From IMG/VR virus record IMGVR_UViG_3300008120_000059, positions 64,001-128,000 of that record: DNA of 64,000 nt; one strand, written 5' to 3'. This document shows positions 15,295-24,700 of the stretch, in pieces (position 1 is the first letter of the stretch; each line of letters starts with the position of its first letter). The translations under genes and the position numbers were made by a program. Under the pieces are notes generated by a model. It was not told the origin of the DNA. It saw only the letters and a list, made by a program, of their open reading frames with translations, and searched no databases. This DNA comes from a virus.

Positions 15295-15639
15295 TTATTT
15301 ATTGAATCTACTTTCTTCAAAGAATTCAACTATTCCATTTATAGCCCATACACTTCCCGCGGTAAACATACCGTCAAAGAAAATAGATGGTAACCAATGA
15401 ATACCAAAATGAGTTGTCATTCCCCCGAGACAGATTGAAAAGAAGAATCCAACCCATGTTGATGTACATAACATACAACTAATCAATCCTGAAATAAAAT
15501 TTCCAACTCCTTGTAAAGGAGCGTATTCATTTTTGGCCCAATTATGTATGGAATCTCTTACAGAGTCAAAAATAGAACCGTAAACGATTATAGTGCTCAT
15601 TCCATATGCTGCCATAATCCAAATAAAAATGTTTGTCAT
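15295..15639 (-). CDS. DUF1360-like small membrane protein, 114 aa
   Basis: Three hydrophobic segments with the motifs YGMSTIIVYGSIFD near the start and ISCMLCTSTWVGFFFSI in the middle. These resemble the paired-Cys, W-V-G motif of DUF1360 membrane proteins known from phages and Bacillus (recalled pattern; roles poorly known). A function in the host inner membrane during infection is inferred. It sits within the gp46-gp47 interval. Confidence 0.6.
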   Translation of the reverse strand: MTNIFIWIMAAYGMSTIIVYGSIFDSVRDSIHNWAKNEYAPLQGVGNFISGLISCMLCTSTWVGFFFSICLGGMTTHFGIHWLPSIFFDGMFTAGSVWAINGIVEFFEESRFNK

Positions 15640-15687
15640 GTTTGAATGTATTTTATAAAATATATGAAAAAAAAATCAATAAAAAAA

Positions 15688-16209
15688 TTATTCACCATAT
15701 AAAGATGAGAGGTTACTGTCCTTCATAAATTTACCCTTTCTGCCGAGACCCTCTAATGATTTTGTTAGACTTTCCAATTCAGACTTTAATTTCTCATTTT
15801 CAACTTTTAAAGTGTTTAATTCTTCGTCATTTTTTACCTCAATAATCTTTTCAATTGGGACTTCTTTTATAACCTCTCTTACTACAATCTGAGTATCCCC
15901 TTTTATCTCCACCGGTACCTCTTTAATAACTTCAACAGGTACCTCTTTAATAACTTCTCGAATAATTTCAATTGGTTTTTCAATTATCCTATCTACGGGA
16001 ATCTCTTTAATAATTTCTTTGATTACTTCCTTCTCTACTATCTTTTCACCAGATGAAAATCCAAATGGTACTTCACCGTACTTTACAATATTGAAACCTT
16101 TTTTAAAAACTTGTTCCGCAAATTCTTGAGGATTCTCAATTTTGTTTAATTCACAATACTTTATGAATTCATTATCTAATATTAAGTAGTTTTTCTGATT
16201 CATTGTCAA
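15688..16209 (-). CDS. Val/Ile/Lys/Glu/Pro-repeat protein, 173 aa
   Basis: An N-terminal domain of about 50 residues (YLILDNEFIKYCELNKIENP) is followed by about 75 residues of a repeat based on EVIKEVPVE (EKEVIKEIIKEIPVDRIIEK and similar). A helical coiled-coil segment (LNTLKVENEKLKSELESLTK) and a basic tail come last. The repeat alternates charged and branched residues with a Pro every nine or so, giving an extended spacer. The gene overlaps the end of the gp47-like gene by 38 nt. Function unknown; an oligomeric adaptor is one possibility. Confidence 0.65.
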   Translation of the reverse strand: MTMNQKNYLILDNEFIKYCELNKIENPQEFAEQVFKKGFNIVKYGEVPFGFSSGEKIVEKEVIKEIIKEIPVDRIIEKPIEIIREVIKEVPVEVIKEVPVEIKGDTQIVVREVIKEVPIEKIIEVKNDEELNTLKVENEKLKSELESLTKSLEGLGRKGKFMKDSNLSSLYGE

Positions 16210-16978
16210 TATCTAATATGTCAGATATGGAGAAATGTAGAAAAGGTTGTTCATTCTCTATATCATAAGTATGGTATTCATCGTTTACCACGTCATAAAC
16301 ACCGTATCCGTGATAATTAACTGTCTCACCAAAATTTTGTTGAATCAGAGAACCAATCATGATAGCTTTACCTCCGTTGGGTAAGTCAAACATTTGTCTT
16401 TTATGGATATCACCACAAAGTAATAAATCCAAACCAACAAAGTTTAATGGTGAGTAGGCATTTTCAAACTCGAACCCTAAATCAGTGGACAAACCTTGTA
16501 TTGGTCCATGAAATAAACCAACATAAAATTTATTATCCTCTTTTTCAAAATCGGGTTTTTGATTGTGTTGATATAAAGAGTAAACCACCCAATTAATGTT
16601 CTCATCCTCATATACCCCACTGTTTTTGAAATATTTGACATTTTCATTATTCAACATTTCAACAATTGGGGTAATACTATCCAATCTACTCACATTATTT
16701 TCTAAAAAATCATGGTTTCCTGGTATTATTATAACAGGTCCGATGTTTTCGTGTAACTGTGTTAGGAACCAAGATGTGAGCATCATTTGTTCGTTTGAGA
16801 TATTAATTTTTTGATGAGCAATGTCACCAGTAATGACCACTCTTATCTCATCGTAATTACAATCTTCCACTCTTCTCATCGCATCGTCAATTACCATCTT
16901 GAATTGTTTCTTATACATGTCATGTAATTGAAAGGTCCTGATGTGTAAATCAGATATGTGTATAATTTTTCTTATCAT
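16172..16978 (-). CDS. gp47-like recombination endonuclease subunit (SbcD/Mre11 family)
   Basis: A 268-aa calcineurin-like metallophosphoesterase. All metal-binding motifs are visible: ISDLHI (about 8-13), VVITGDIAH (about 47-55), IIIPGNHDF (about 84-92), GLFHGP and LLCGDIHKRQ. This is the nuclease half of the Rad50/Mre11-type complex with the gp46-like protein, processing DNA ends for recombination and replication restart. It is shorter than T4 gp47 (about 340 aa), lacking part of the C-terminal capping region. It overlaps the upstream PD-(D/E)XK nuclease gene by 4 nt. Confidence 0.92.
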   Translation of the reverse strand: MIRKIIHISDLHIRTFQLHDMYKKQFKMVIDDAMRRVEDCNYDEIRVVITGDIAHQKINISNEQMMLTSWFLTQLHENIGPVIIIPGNHDFLENNVSRLDSITPIVEMLNNENVKYFKNSGVYEDENINWVVYSLYQHNQKPDFEKEDNKFYVGLFHGPIQGLSTDLGFEFENAYSPLNFVGLDLLLCGDIHKRQMFDLPNGGKAIMIGSLIQQNFGETVNYHGYGVYDVVNDEYHTYDIENEQPFLHFSISDILDIDNESEKLLNIR

Positions 16979-17829
16979 TTTAAGTATTTTTTTATATCCA
17001 TTTGTAAAATCGAATTGGTCATGTCCGATGGGACTTTGTATTCCGTAAACGTCCCATTATCTTTAAGATGTGTAATGACACAACCTAATAATTTGATATC
17101 TGAAAACTTACTACCTTCCAACATTTTTAATAATAGTTTACCATACAATGGTAGTTGAACATAATAGTGACTTAGAGCGGTATCATAATAGTTTTCAAAA
17201 GGGTGTAACATTTTTGAAGTATAGGGTTGTATTTGAAAATTCTTTTCTTGGTTTGTTTTCCAATCCGTAACAACAATTCCAAATCCGTCTTTTTGTTTGT
17301 TCATCATCAGCCAGCATTTATCAGGTTGACCAACATATCCTAGTTCAGGGTCACCCAACACCATTTCAGTATCTAAGAGTACCGCACCTCTTTCTTCCAT
17401 CAAGGTTAAAAAATCTTTACCCGCTGATATCATACTGTCACTCTTCATGATTTGTTGATTGTCACATTCAAAAATTGGTTGTCTCACATCTTTATAATTA
17501 CCATATCTACCAACTAAATCAGTTTCTAACATGTAATGAACCCTACTACCTAAATTTGTAGAGTAATCACCCGCTTTCTTCCATTTTTCTAACAATAAAC
17601 GAGTTTCTTCCTCGTCACCATCTGTCATTTGGTAAGCTTTAGATTCTGCATCAAATGGGATGTAAAATTTTTTAATGACTTTTGATACGGATGGAAAATT
17701 ATTTCTATGTTTTCCATCTAAATCTCTCATAAAATAAATGTGTTCATCTTCATAAAAAGTAAGTTCTAACTCCTTTTTTCTAATTTCAACACACTCTCTG
17801 ATTTCCTGTGCTATTTCTGTTAAATTCAT
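16975..17829 (-). CDS. PD-(D/E)XK nuclease (RecB/Cas4-like)
   Basis: A 284-aa protein with the RecB-type nuclease arrangement: GSRVHYMLE (His98), then GYVGQPDKCW (Asp170) and VVTDWKTN (Asp189-x-Lys191). A later helix YYVQLPLYGKLLLK matches the Q-x-x-x-Y motif of this clade. Such phage enzymes act as 5'-3' exonucleases or structure-specific nucleases in recombination. The gene lies between primase and the gp47-like gene with 1-nt or 4-nt junctions, which supports a replication/recombination role. No four-Cys Fe-S cluster as in Cas4 is evident. Confidence 0.85.
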   Translation of the reverse strand: MNLTEIAQEIRECVEIRKKELELTFYEDEHIYFMRDLDGKHRNNFPSVSKVIKKFYIPFDAESKAYQMTDGDEEETRLLLEKWKKAGDYSTNLGSRVHYMLETDLVGRYGNYKDVRQPIFECDNQQIMKSDSMISAGKDFLTLMEERGAVLLDTEMVLGDPELGYVGQPDKCWLMMNKQKDGFGIVVTDWKTNQEKNFQIQPYTSKMLHPFENYYDTALSHYYVQLPLYGKLLLKMLEGSKFSDIKLLGCVITHLKDNGTFTEYKVPSDMTNSILQMDIKKYLK

Positions 17830-17830
17830 T

Positions 17831-18769
17831 TTAATCTAATTTAAATTCTTTGTATTCGGTTAAGTTTCCTTGTAAATCTGCAATGTCTTTGTCTTTAGGT
17901 AGTTTCACGATGTTTATCTTACCCAATAGTTTACCACAATTTAATTTGTGATATAATTTTTCTGCGTCGTCCCACGCATCACCATCTAACAATATTGTCA
18001 CTTCACATCTAAGGTCATATATTTTATTAAAGAGTAAATCACTTATGTACTTACCTAACATTGGGACGGCATTATCTAAAAAAATAGAGTCAAACGCACC
18101 CTCGACTAAATAAATTTTTTTTGACCAATCTATCAAACTTTCATTAAAAATAATTGTCTCTTTTTGTACGTCAGGATTTTTATATTTTAATTTAGTTTTT
18201 GACAAAAATGAACGTGCAACAAAGTAATTGATTTGTCTCCATTCATTATAAGATGGAATTATTATTCTATTCTCATATGGTCCTGAGAATGCAAACCCTA
18301 TATTGTGTTTTCTTATTATTTTGTCAGTAACGTTTCTCTTTTTTAGATACGCCATGGCTTGTCTATAGTGGTGAGTCAATTTAACACCGTCACTTGGATT
18401 GTTAAGTGCAATAAATTCTTTGGGTAATTCAACTTGTTTGAATTGTTTTACCACAAGTTCTACCTCATCAGGTTTTAATAACTCATATCTTTTTAGATGT
18501 TTTTCGTTTCCATATTTTTTTATGAGTTTGTAAACCGAGCCATGGGTATTGTATAATTCAGAACATGACCAACACTTATAAACCAACATTTTGTAATTGA
18601 TTTCCAAGTTACCTTTACCATCACCGTGGTCTAATCCTTTGATTTCGTGGGAACATACTGGACAATCAAACGCCAACTGTCCTTTGTATTCGTTGTGCAT
18701 TCTACAGTCACCAAGAATATCTTCAAGGATGTCAATAACAGGTTTGTATTCAATGGCAACTGATGGCAT
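17831..18769 (-). CDS. DNA primase (DnaG-type, Toprim)
   Basis: Start chosen at 18769 (MPSVAIEYKPVIDILEDILG). The frame opens at 18811, but that ATG sits directly on the T-tract of a terminator and would add an unlikely hydrophobic leader. The zinc-binding domain has CPVC and, 30-odd residues later, CWSC. The middle carries RNVTDKIIRKHNIGFAFSG, typical of the primase core. The Toprim acidic motifs are IYLVEGAFDSIF and ILLDGDAWDDA. The enzyme makes RNA primers for lagging-strand synthesis, the role of gp61 in T4. It heads the run primase, PD-(D/E)XK nuclease, gp47. Confidence 0.88.
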   Translation of the reverse strand: MPSVAIEYKPVIDILEDILGDCRMHNEYKGQLAFDCPVCSHEIKGLDHGDGKGNLEINYKMLVYKCWSCSELYNTHGSVYKLIKKYGNEKHLKRYELLKPDEVELVVKQFKQVELPKEFIALNNPSDGVKLTHHYRQAMAYLKKRNVTDKIIRKHNIGFAFSGPYENRIIIPSYNEWRQINYFVARSFLSKTKLKYKNPDVQKETIIFNESLIDWSKKIYLVEGAFDSIFLDNAVPMLGKYISDLLFNKIYDLRCEVTILLDGDAWDDAEKLYHKLNCGKLLGKINIVKLPKDKDIADLQGNLTEYKEFKLD

Positions 18770-18811
18770 AGATAAAATATACAAAATAAAAATTGTAAAA
18801 CCAAACCGCAT

Positions 18812-18848
18812 AAAAAAAGGTGGGGGTTATACACCAAAACCTCCCACC
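18812..18848 (-). terminator. intrinsic terminator after the resolvase gene
   Basis: On the minus strand a GC-rich stem GGTGGG-A-GG (18848-18840) pairs with CCCCCACC (18826-18819). The single A is bulged and the loop is 13 nt. Seven T (18818-18812) follow at once. It lies between the RuvC-like gene and primase, so primase needs its own promoter or antitermination. Confidence 0.75.
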
Positions 18849-18940
18849 TTATGTCAAAATACTAATGCTATCTTGACATTATTAGTTATTGAATCAAATT
18901 CTTTTCAAAGTATACACAATCATTTTCATAAAAACAAATT

Positions 18941-19549
18941 TTAATTGGAAATACCTAATTTTTGCATGTTCACAAATCCAATCACCGCTGTTGCCGCATC
19001 ACTCATATCGTAGTTTTCTTTTTTCAATTGACCGTTTTTACCATACAACCACTCTACCTCAGGACAAACGGTATTTACGTTTTCCCATATAATGTGTTTC
19101 TTGTCTATATCTTTAGGTAAACCACCAAATAAAACATTCTTACCCTTATCGTTTTTACCAACTAAGCTTGGAAATGCATATTTTCTTGCATTGTAGGTGG
19201 TAATGAAAGTAGGTACAATACCTAAAATCTCATAACACGATTTGAGAATCATTGTGTTGTATCTCAATAATGTTCCAACAGTGTAAATGTTATTTGAATT
19301 TAATAGTGGTTCCTCAATAACAACTCGTGTTATCCCCACATCTTTATAATCTTCTAAATGTTTTTTAAACGCCTGTGCCTTCTTTAGAAGTTCCTCAATC
19401 TTATCTTCAGGTTGAGGTTTTATTTTAGGAGAAAAGTGTGTCAATTCTAAAAGTCGCGAAGAATTAACATCAAATAGCGCCCATCCGATGGTCTTGGTTG
19501 AAATGTCTAATCCCAAAATTTTGGGTGCATTCTTAAATTTTATACTCAT
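18941..19549 (-). CDS. RuvC-like Holliday-junction resolvase
   Basis: A 202-aa RNase H-fold nuclease. The four catalytic acids of RuvC are in place: Asp15 in ILGLDISTKTIGWALFD, Glu79/Glu80 in RVVIEEPLL, and the C-terminal pair Asp181/Asp184 in NYDMSDAATAVIGF. It would cleave branched recombination or replication intermediates before packaging, the job done in T4 by the unrelated gp49. It is the last gene before the terminator at 18848-18812, with about 90 nt of gene-free sequence holding that terminator. Confidence 0.85.
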   Translation of the reverse strand: MSIKFKNAPKILGLDISTKTIGWALFDVNSSRLLELTHFSPKIKPQPEDKIEELLKKAQAFKKHLEDYKDVGITRVVIEEPLLNSNNIYTVGTLLRYNTMILKSCYEILGIVPTFITTYNARKYAFPSLVGKNDKGKNVLFGGLPKDIDKKHIIWENVNTVCPEVEWLYGKNGQLKKENYDMSDAATAVIGFVNMQKLGISN

Positions 19550-19587
19550 ATAAAAATTATATGAGATATCATTTAAATTGTAAAGAG

Positions 19588-21738
19588 TTAGAAATCTATT
19601 TTTATTGCGAATACTTGTGTTCCGCTTCTTTTTACAGGATTGGCGGTCTTACCTATTGCCAACACTTCTTTATTTTCGTTCAATAAAGCAACTTCTGTAA
19701 TTCTCTTATCTTGACCTGTAGTATACGTTGGATTTTGTGTAACATTAAATTGACTAGCCGGTAAGTTCACCAAGAAATTCATTTTCTCAATATCCGTTGC
19801 TCTTACCAATTTAATACTACCAGGAAAAGGTTGTTCATCACCAAACTGTGGTGCTGTTGATGGTTGATTTGGTATCTCACCAATATAAGATTCTAAATCA
19901 AATATTGTAGTATCATTATCGTACATGTCAAAAGTAACTTGAAATGAATAATCAACTAAGTTCGCAGGGTTAATTGTGTTACCAACAGTATGATTTGGTA
20001 TATATTGAGTCATATCCAATAATTTCCAAAGATTTGGTTCAGGTAAATCACCATAATTGGTAACTTGAATTAATAATTGGAACTGATTAGCTATAAACCC
20101 ATTTTTAAAATTACAAGTACTACCTGTTACCATATCTGTGAAATAACCATTTGCGAACTTGACATATAACTGACAGGGAGTTGTATAATAGGTACTACCT
20201 GTTGTTGTTTCGAATTTAGTATAGTAGTTACAAGGTAATCCATTCATTTGGGTATCACCCGTGTAGTTTAACATGTATGTTAACCATATAGTCTGTTCAG
20301 TTGAACCAGAATAAAAAGATTGTGCGGCTGGTAAATCACTTGGTAATAAGTTTATTTTTGGTGAAGGTAGTGTGTACTTTCTGTTAGATTTATAATCCAT
20401 AACAGCAACCAACTCTTGGTCGTCAATGACAACTACTTTATTGTTTACGAAAATTTTACCAACTCTATTTCCAATCTCATCTAATAGATATCTGTACTTG
20501 ATTTTTTGGTATGCGTTTTTCTTCGAACTAACAAAGTAATCTGTTGTGTCCATAGTAAGTAAAGCACCTATTGTTGTACCAGTATTTCTATGGTATTGAA
20601 TAAATGGGATATATACTTCAAAATATTCTAAATCTGTTATCGTGTTACCAATTGAGTCTTCTAACAATGCTTGAGATTCCGTATTATTTGTGCTTATATA
20701 ATCGTCGTACTTATAGAATCTTTCAGGGTCATTTTTTAAATCTCCGAGTTCTGAATAATGGATTACAGCAATACATCTTTGTTCCTCAGGAGTAACTTCA
20801 ATCACTTCATTATATGAATTTTTATAAGAAGTGGGGTTAGTTACCGTGGTACCTGAACTTGTTGTAAATGTTTGACCACTTGATGTTGTATAACCTAAAA
20901 ATTGTTTAGTTGATACGTGTTTGTTTGATGTAAAACCTGTTATGTTTTCGTCCACACCATTAACGTCAAAACCGATTGGTTTCATACCCCAAACGACATT
21001 CATGGTCCATGAATTTAATTGTTGTGTTGGGTCAATTTCCGCGGGTTTACAGTTTGGATTATATGTTACACTTACAGGATATTCATTTTCACAAGAATTA
21101 CATACCACTTGAGCGGGACCTGTACATCCTGAAAAATTAGGTGTCGCTCTATCAAGATAAAGTGTATTTCCTGTTACACCTGTAATTTTATATGTTAAAC
21201 TGTTTGTTTCACCAGTGATTACAGGATGATTTGGGTCATTACCACAAAATCCACCATAAACTATTGTAATATACTCACAGTCATTAAAACTAGCACCTGT
21301 TAATACGGTCACACTATTATCACCTGTCATCGCGGATAATGATATTTGTTGAGTTTCACACTCAACACTCGTTCCTGTACAATTACTACTATCATAATCA
21401 ATATACTCGGTTACAAAACCGGCAGGACCCATAACGTTTCTTAAAGTATCGGTGGTTGAAGATTGTACGGGAATACCATAAACCGTAGAACCCGTGTTAC
21501 TACTATCTAATTTATAGGGATATTTTACACCCCCTTCTTTATCAAAGGGTGCAAAGACCATTTGAAATGGTTGTGAGTTTAATCCTGTAAAATTATCAAA
21601 CGGTGATGTGTAATCAAATTCAGAATCCCCAATTTGAAAATATGCGATGTTAAAACTACCTTTTGCAATAGAATTTCTACCCTTTTGGGTGATTCTAACT
21701 GATAAAAATTCTGAATTATTATTACTTAAAAAACTCAT
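19588..21738 (-). CDS. virion structural protein (tail/baseplate-associated), 716 aa
   Basis: Large beta-rich protein full of Thr, Ser, Asn, Gly and Tyr, typical of tail or fibre proteins. The first 50 residues (SEFLSVRITQKGRNSIAKGS then FNIAYFQIGDSEFDY) look like a compact attachment domain. The middle has several Cys pairs (CEYITIVYGGFCG, CNSCENEYPVSV) like those in the neighbouring fibre cassette. The C-terminus returns to a beta strand ending KRSGTQVFAIKIDF. It has its own upstream TATTTAT element and ends before the resolvase gene. The exact structural role is not recognised. Confidence 0.7.
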   Translation of the reverse strand: MSFLSNNNSEFLSVRITQKGRNSIAKGSFNIAYFQIGDSEFDYTSPFDNFTGLNSQPFQMVFAPFDKEGGVKYPYKLDSSNTGSTVYGIPVQSSTTDTLRNVMGPAGFVTEYIDYDSSNCTGTSVECETQQISLSAMTGDNSVTVLTGASFNDCEYITIVYGGFCGNDPNHPVITGETNSLTYKITGVTGNTLYLDRATPNFSGCTGPAQVVCNSCENEYPVSVTYNPNCKPAEIDPTQQLNSWTMNVVWGMKPIGFDVNGVDENITGFTSNKHVSTKQFLGYTTSSGQTFTTSSGTTVTNPTSYKNSYNEVIEVTPEEQRCIAVIHYSELGDLKNDPERFYKYDDYISTNNTESQALLEDSIGNTITDLEYFEVYIPFIQYHRNTGTTIGALLTMDTTDYFVSSKKNAYQKIKYRYLLDEIGNRVGKIFVNNKVVVIDDQELVAVMDYKSNRKYTLPSPKINLLPSDLPAAQSFYSGSTEQTIWLTYMLNYTGDTQMNGLPCNYYTKFETTTGSTYYTTPCQLYVKFANGYFTDMVTGSTCNFKNGFIANQFQLLIQVTNYGDLPEPNLWKLLDMTQYIPNHTVGNTINPANLVDYSFQVTFDMYDNDTTIFDLESYIGEIPNQPSTAPQFGDEQPFPGSIKLVRATDIEKMNFLVNLPASQFNVTQNPTYTTGQDKRITEVALLNENKEVLAIGKTANPVKRSGTQVFAIKIDF

Positions 21739-21747
21739 GGTTATAAT

Positions 21748-21755
21748 ATAAATAC
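21748..21755 (-). promoter_or_regulatory. TATTTAT motif upstream of the 716-aa structural gene
   Basis: GTATTTAT on the coding strand, 9 nt before the ATG at 21738. Confidence 0.45.
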
Positions 21756-21775
21756 TTTAGTTGAGATAATCAATT

Positions 21776-24697
21776 TTAATTACATGTTCCAGTGCTTGTA
21801 AAAGTACCGTCACCATCATTCGTAACTTGAGGTGTTGGTGTTAAATAACCACAGTATGTCTCAGTTGTACCATTCCCAACAGTAATAAATTGAAGGGTAC
21901 CGGTACAGTCAGTATAACTAAATGTGGTATGACCTCCTGTTCCTGTCGTTCCTCCATCGAATTCCCATAGTATGTCACATGGAGTAGCCGAACTGGTTGG
22001 GGTGAGTGTTGGTGTTGGGGTATTTGTTGGTGTTACTGTATTGGTAGAAGTCACGGTCGGTGTTGGTGTTACAGTTTCAGTTGGTGTAACTGTATTAGTA
22101 GGTGTTACAGTATTCGTTGGGGTTACGGTCGGTGTTGGTGTTACAGTTTCAGTTGGTGTAACTGTATTAGTAGGTGTTATTGTTGGTGTTGATGTGGGCG
22201 AACCACCGGGTGATGTTGTAATTGTTGGAGTTACTGTATTAGTAGGTGTTACAGTATTCGTTGGGGTTACGGTCGGTGTTGGTGTTAAAGTATTGGTGGG
22301 TGTGGGTGTTACAAGTGGTATGATTGAATCGGAGCAAATACCCACCCTAGAACCTGAGGCACCACCATTACCTGATATGGTCATCGAGATAAATGGTGTT
22401 GAATTTGTTATTATGAATTTTCCACCACCATTGACAAAAAGTGGTGCGGTTGAGCCACCAATAATTGTGTTACCTGTTATTGTTACATAACAACTTAACG
22501 GTGAAGATATTGTGGGGGTACCTGTATTTGTTGTAAATGTGAAATCTTCATCACTAGTACCACCCATACCGGTTATAAAAACAACTAAATCATTTACTGG
22601 TGAACTAAAATTGTATCTATATGAGAAAGGTCCTGAATTTCCTAAAAAGTTATGATAGTCGGTCATTACAATAGTGTCACCAACACAGGATGACGTGTAT
22701 CCAGATGTATTTTCGGTAACACTACCACTATATGTTGATGTTATAGAAACACCGTTCACTGTCGAGGGGACATAAACGCTATCGTTACAAGTATACCCTG
22801 TTGATGGTGTACTACTAACAGTTGGTGTTGGGGTAAGTGTTGGTGTATTCGTAGGAGTCGCACTCTGAGTCGGTGTTACTGTTGGGGTGGGTGATGATAT
22901 CGGTGTCGACGAACTATCACAACAATCATCCAAATTAACTCTAAAAACTTGTTCACAACAACCTTCACAATCAATTCTAACATATATCTCCATTAATGTT
23001 GGGTCTATACCTGTAATATCACAAATATCTCCTGTGGACATACTTGTACATGAAGTTATACCTGTTATGTTAGTTGAAGTTAATCCGGTATAGACCGTAC
23101 AATTTGTATAATTAGAACCGGAATTAAATGAAATCTTAACGCCTTTTGGGGTGACCAAATCGTTTACACAACCTGAAGGTGTAACAGTAGGTGTAGGGGT
23201 TTTTGTTGGGGTGTTGGTGGGTGTTGGGGTTGGCGAACCACCAGGTGTTGATGTAACTGATGGTGTAACGCTAGGTGTTAGAGTCGGTGTTGATGTTACT
23301 GTAAGTGTAACTGTCGGTGTTAAAGACGGAGTTGTTGAAGGTGTTTCACTTGGTGTATTAGAGGGTGTTGCCGATGGTGAAGTAGTTGGTGTGGGCGAAC
23401 CTCCTGGTGATGAAGTAACTGTAGGTGTAACTGTATTTGTAGGGGTTGATGTATTGGTTGGAGTTACTGATGGTGAGGTAGTTGGTGTGGGTGTAGGTGA
23501 ATCGCCTGGTGATGAAGTAACTGTAGGTGTAACTGTATTTGTGGGAGTTGATGTATTGGTTGGTGTAGGTGAACCGCCAGGTGAAGTTGTGACTGTAGGT
23601 GTAACTGTATTTGTAGGAGTTACTGTTGGTGTGACAGATACAGTTGAAACCGGCGAACTTGTTGGTGTTACTGTTGGTGTTACTGTTGGTGTGACAGATA
23701 CAGTTGAAGCTGGTGAACTTGTTGGTTCAGGAGTGACTGTAGGTGTGACTGTCGGAGTACTAGTTAATGTAGGTGTTGGGACCGGTAGTGAGTCACAATT
23801 TTGGTAGTCCTCACAACCACCATTAGGATTCACAACTATATTAGTTGGGTCACTGAATGTAATTGTTTGATTGTCAAAACATACACATTGATAAACCGTA
23901 GCAAAAGGTGCGATGGTTCCGGAAGTTTGAAGCAAACCATAACAATCAGTATATGAATATGTAATTGTATTTCCATCTTCACTTATGATTTGTTTACACA
24001 CACAATCCGTACATATTGATGGTGTTGGTGTTGGGGTGGGGGATAGTGTTGGTGTTACAGTGTTAGTTGGTGTGGGTGTAACTGTTTTAGTAAGTGTTGG
24101 AGTTGGGGTTGGGGTTTCTGTGGGTGTTTCTGAAGGTGTTGGGGTTGGGGTTTCTGTGGGTGTTTCTGTTGGAGTTGGGGTTTCTGTGGGTGTTTCTGTT
24201 GGAGTTGGTGTCGGGGTTGGTGAAGGACATGATGGACACTCACCAGCTGTACAACTTGGTTGTGAAACCCACGTCCCAGTGTCGTCAACTGTTGCGGTTG
24301 AAGGGCCCGACGCAACCGCAATATAACAATCCGTATTGTCAGTGTATACACTACCTACTATATAATTTAATCCACTTTGTACTTCATAAATAGTGCCTCC
24401 TTGTTCACAACATTTTTCAAAAAAAGTGGTTTCTTGACATTGTGAACCACTATCATTTGCAGTACTATTCGATGCGGTTAATGGAGAATCGTTTTTAAAA
24501 TAATATAAACTAGGTAATCCATTTTGTATGTCGGTACAAATAGTATAACTACCATTTGAAAAACTTGTTGTTGTAAGTACACCATTACAGTTGTAATAAG
24601 CAACATACACCTTACCATTATTAACAGGGTTAGTGTTACCGGTGGCATTACCGGTATCCAATGAACTTATTGTGACGTTATATAATTGACAAGCCAT
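21776..24697 (-). CDS. Thr/Pro-linker fibre or adhesin protein, 973 aa
   Basis: A mosaic protein. The N-terminal domain of about 150 residues has YVAYYNCNGVLTTTSF and paired Cys. After it come blocks of [10 protein letters not shown]-type linker separating at least four folded modules: one around TYSYTDCYGLLQTSG, one with RIDCEGCCEQVFRVNLDDCC, a beta-rich Gly/Ser domain (DLVVFITGMGGTSDEDFTF), and a C-terminal module with TTFSYTDCTGTLQF. The Y-T-D-C-x-G-x-L-Q element recurs, showing module duplication. Linkers here are more varied (S, E, G) than in the giant gene. No signal peptide or membrane helix is seen. A receptor-binding or surface-attachment function is inferred from location among tail genes and composition. 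Confidence 0.75.
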   Translation of the reverse strand: MACQLYNVTISSLDTGNATGNTNPVNNGKVYVAYYNCNGVLTTTSFSNGSYTICTDIQNGLPSLYYFKNDSPLTASNSTANDSGSQCQETTFFEKCCEQGGTIYEVQSGLNYIVGSVYTDNTDCYIAVASGPSTATVDDTGTWVSQPSCTAGECPSCPSPTPTPTPTETPTETPTPTETPTETPTPTPSETPTETPTPTPTLTKTVTPTPTNTVTPTLSPTPTPTPSICTDCVCKQIISEDGNTITYSYTDCYGLLQTSGTIAPFATVYQCVCFDNQTITFSDPTNIVVNPNGGCEDYQNCDSLPVPTPTLTSTPTVTPTVTPEPTSSPASTVSVTPTVTPTVTPTSSPVSTVSVTPTVTPTNTVTPTVTTSPGGSPTPTNTSTPTNTVTPTVTSSPGDSPTPTPTTSPSVTPTNTSTPTNTVTPTVTSSPGGSPTPTTSPSATPSNTPSETPSTTPSLTPTVTLTVTSTPTLTPSVTPSVTSTPGGSPTPTPTNTPTKTPTPTVTPSGCVNDLVTPKGVKISFNSGSNYTNCTVYTGLTSTNITGITSCTSMSTGDICDITGIDPTLMEIYVRIDCEGCCEQVFRVNLDDCCDSSSTPISSPTPTVTPTQSATPTNTPTLTPTPTVSSTPSTGYTCNDSVYVPSTVNGVSITSTYSGSVTENTSGYTSSCVGDTIVMTDYHNFLGNSGPFSYRYNFSSPVNDLVVFITGMGGTSDEDFTFTTNTGTPTISSPLSCYVTITGNTIIGGSTAPLFVNGGGKFIITNSTPFISMTISGNGGASGSRVGICSDSIIPLVTPTPTNTLTPTPTVTPTNTVTPTNTVTPTITTSPGGSPTSTPTITPTNTVTPTETVTPTPTVTPTNTVTPTNTVTPTETVTPTPTVTSTNTVTPTNTPTPTLTPTSSATPCDILWEFDGGTTGTGGHTTFSYTDCTGTLQFITVGNGTTETYCGYLTPTPQVTNDGDGTFTSTGTCN

Positions 24698-24700
24698 TTA

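Noticed and set aside
16975-17829. Cas4 identity for the PD-(D/E)XK nuclease
   Set aside because: No conserved Fe-S cysteines and no CRISPR context; general RecB-like phage nuclease is safer.
18770-18811. Longer primase start with leader MRFGFTIFILYILS
   Set aside because: The ATG adjoins the T-tract of a terminator and the added leader is hydrophobic, unlike any primase N-terminus.
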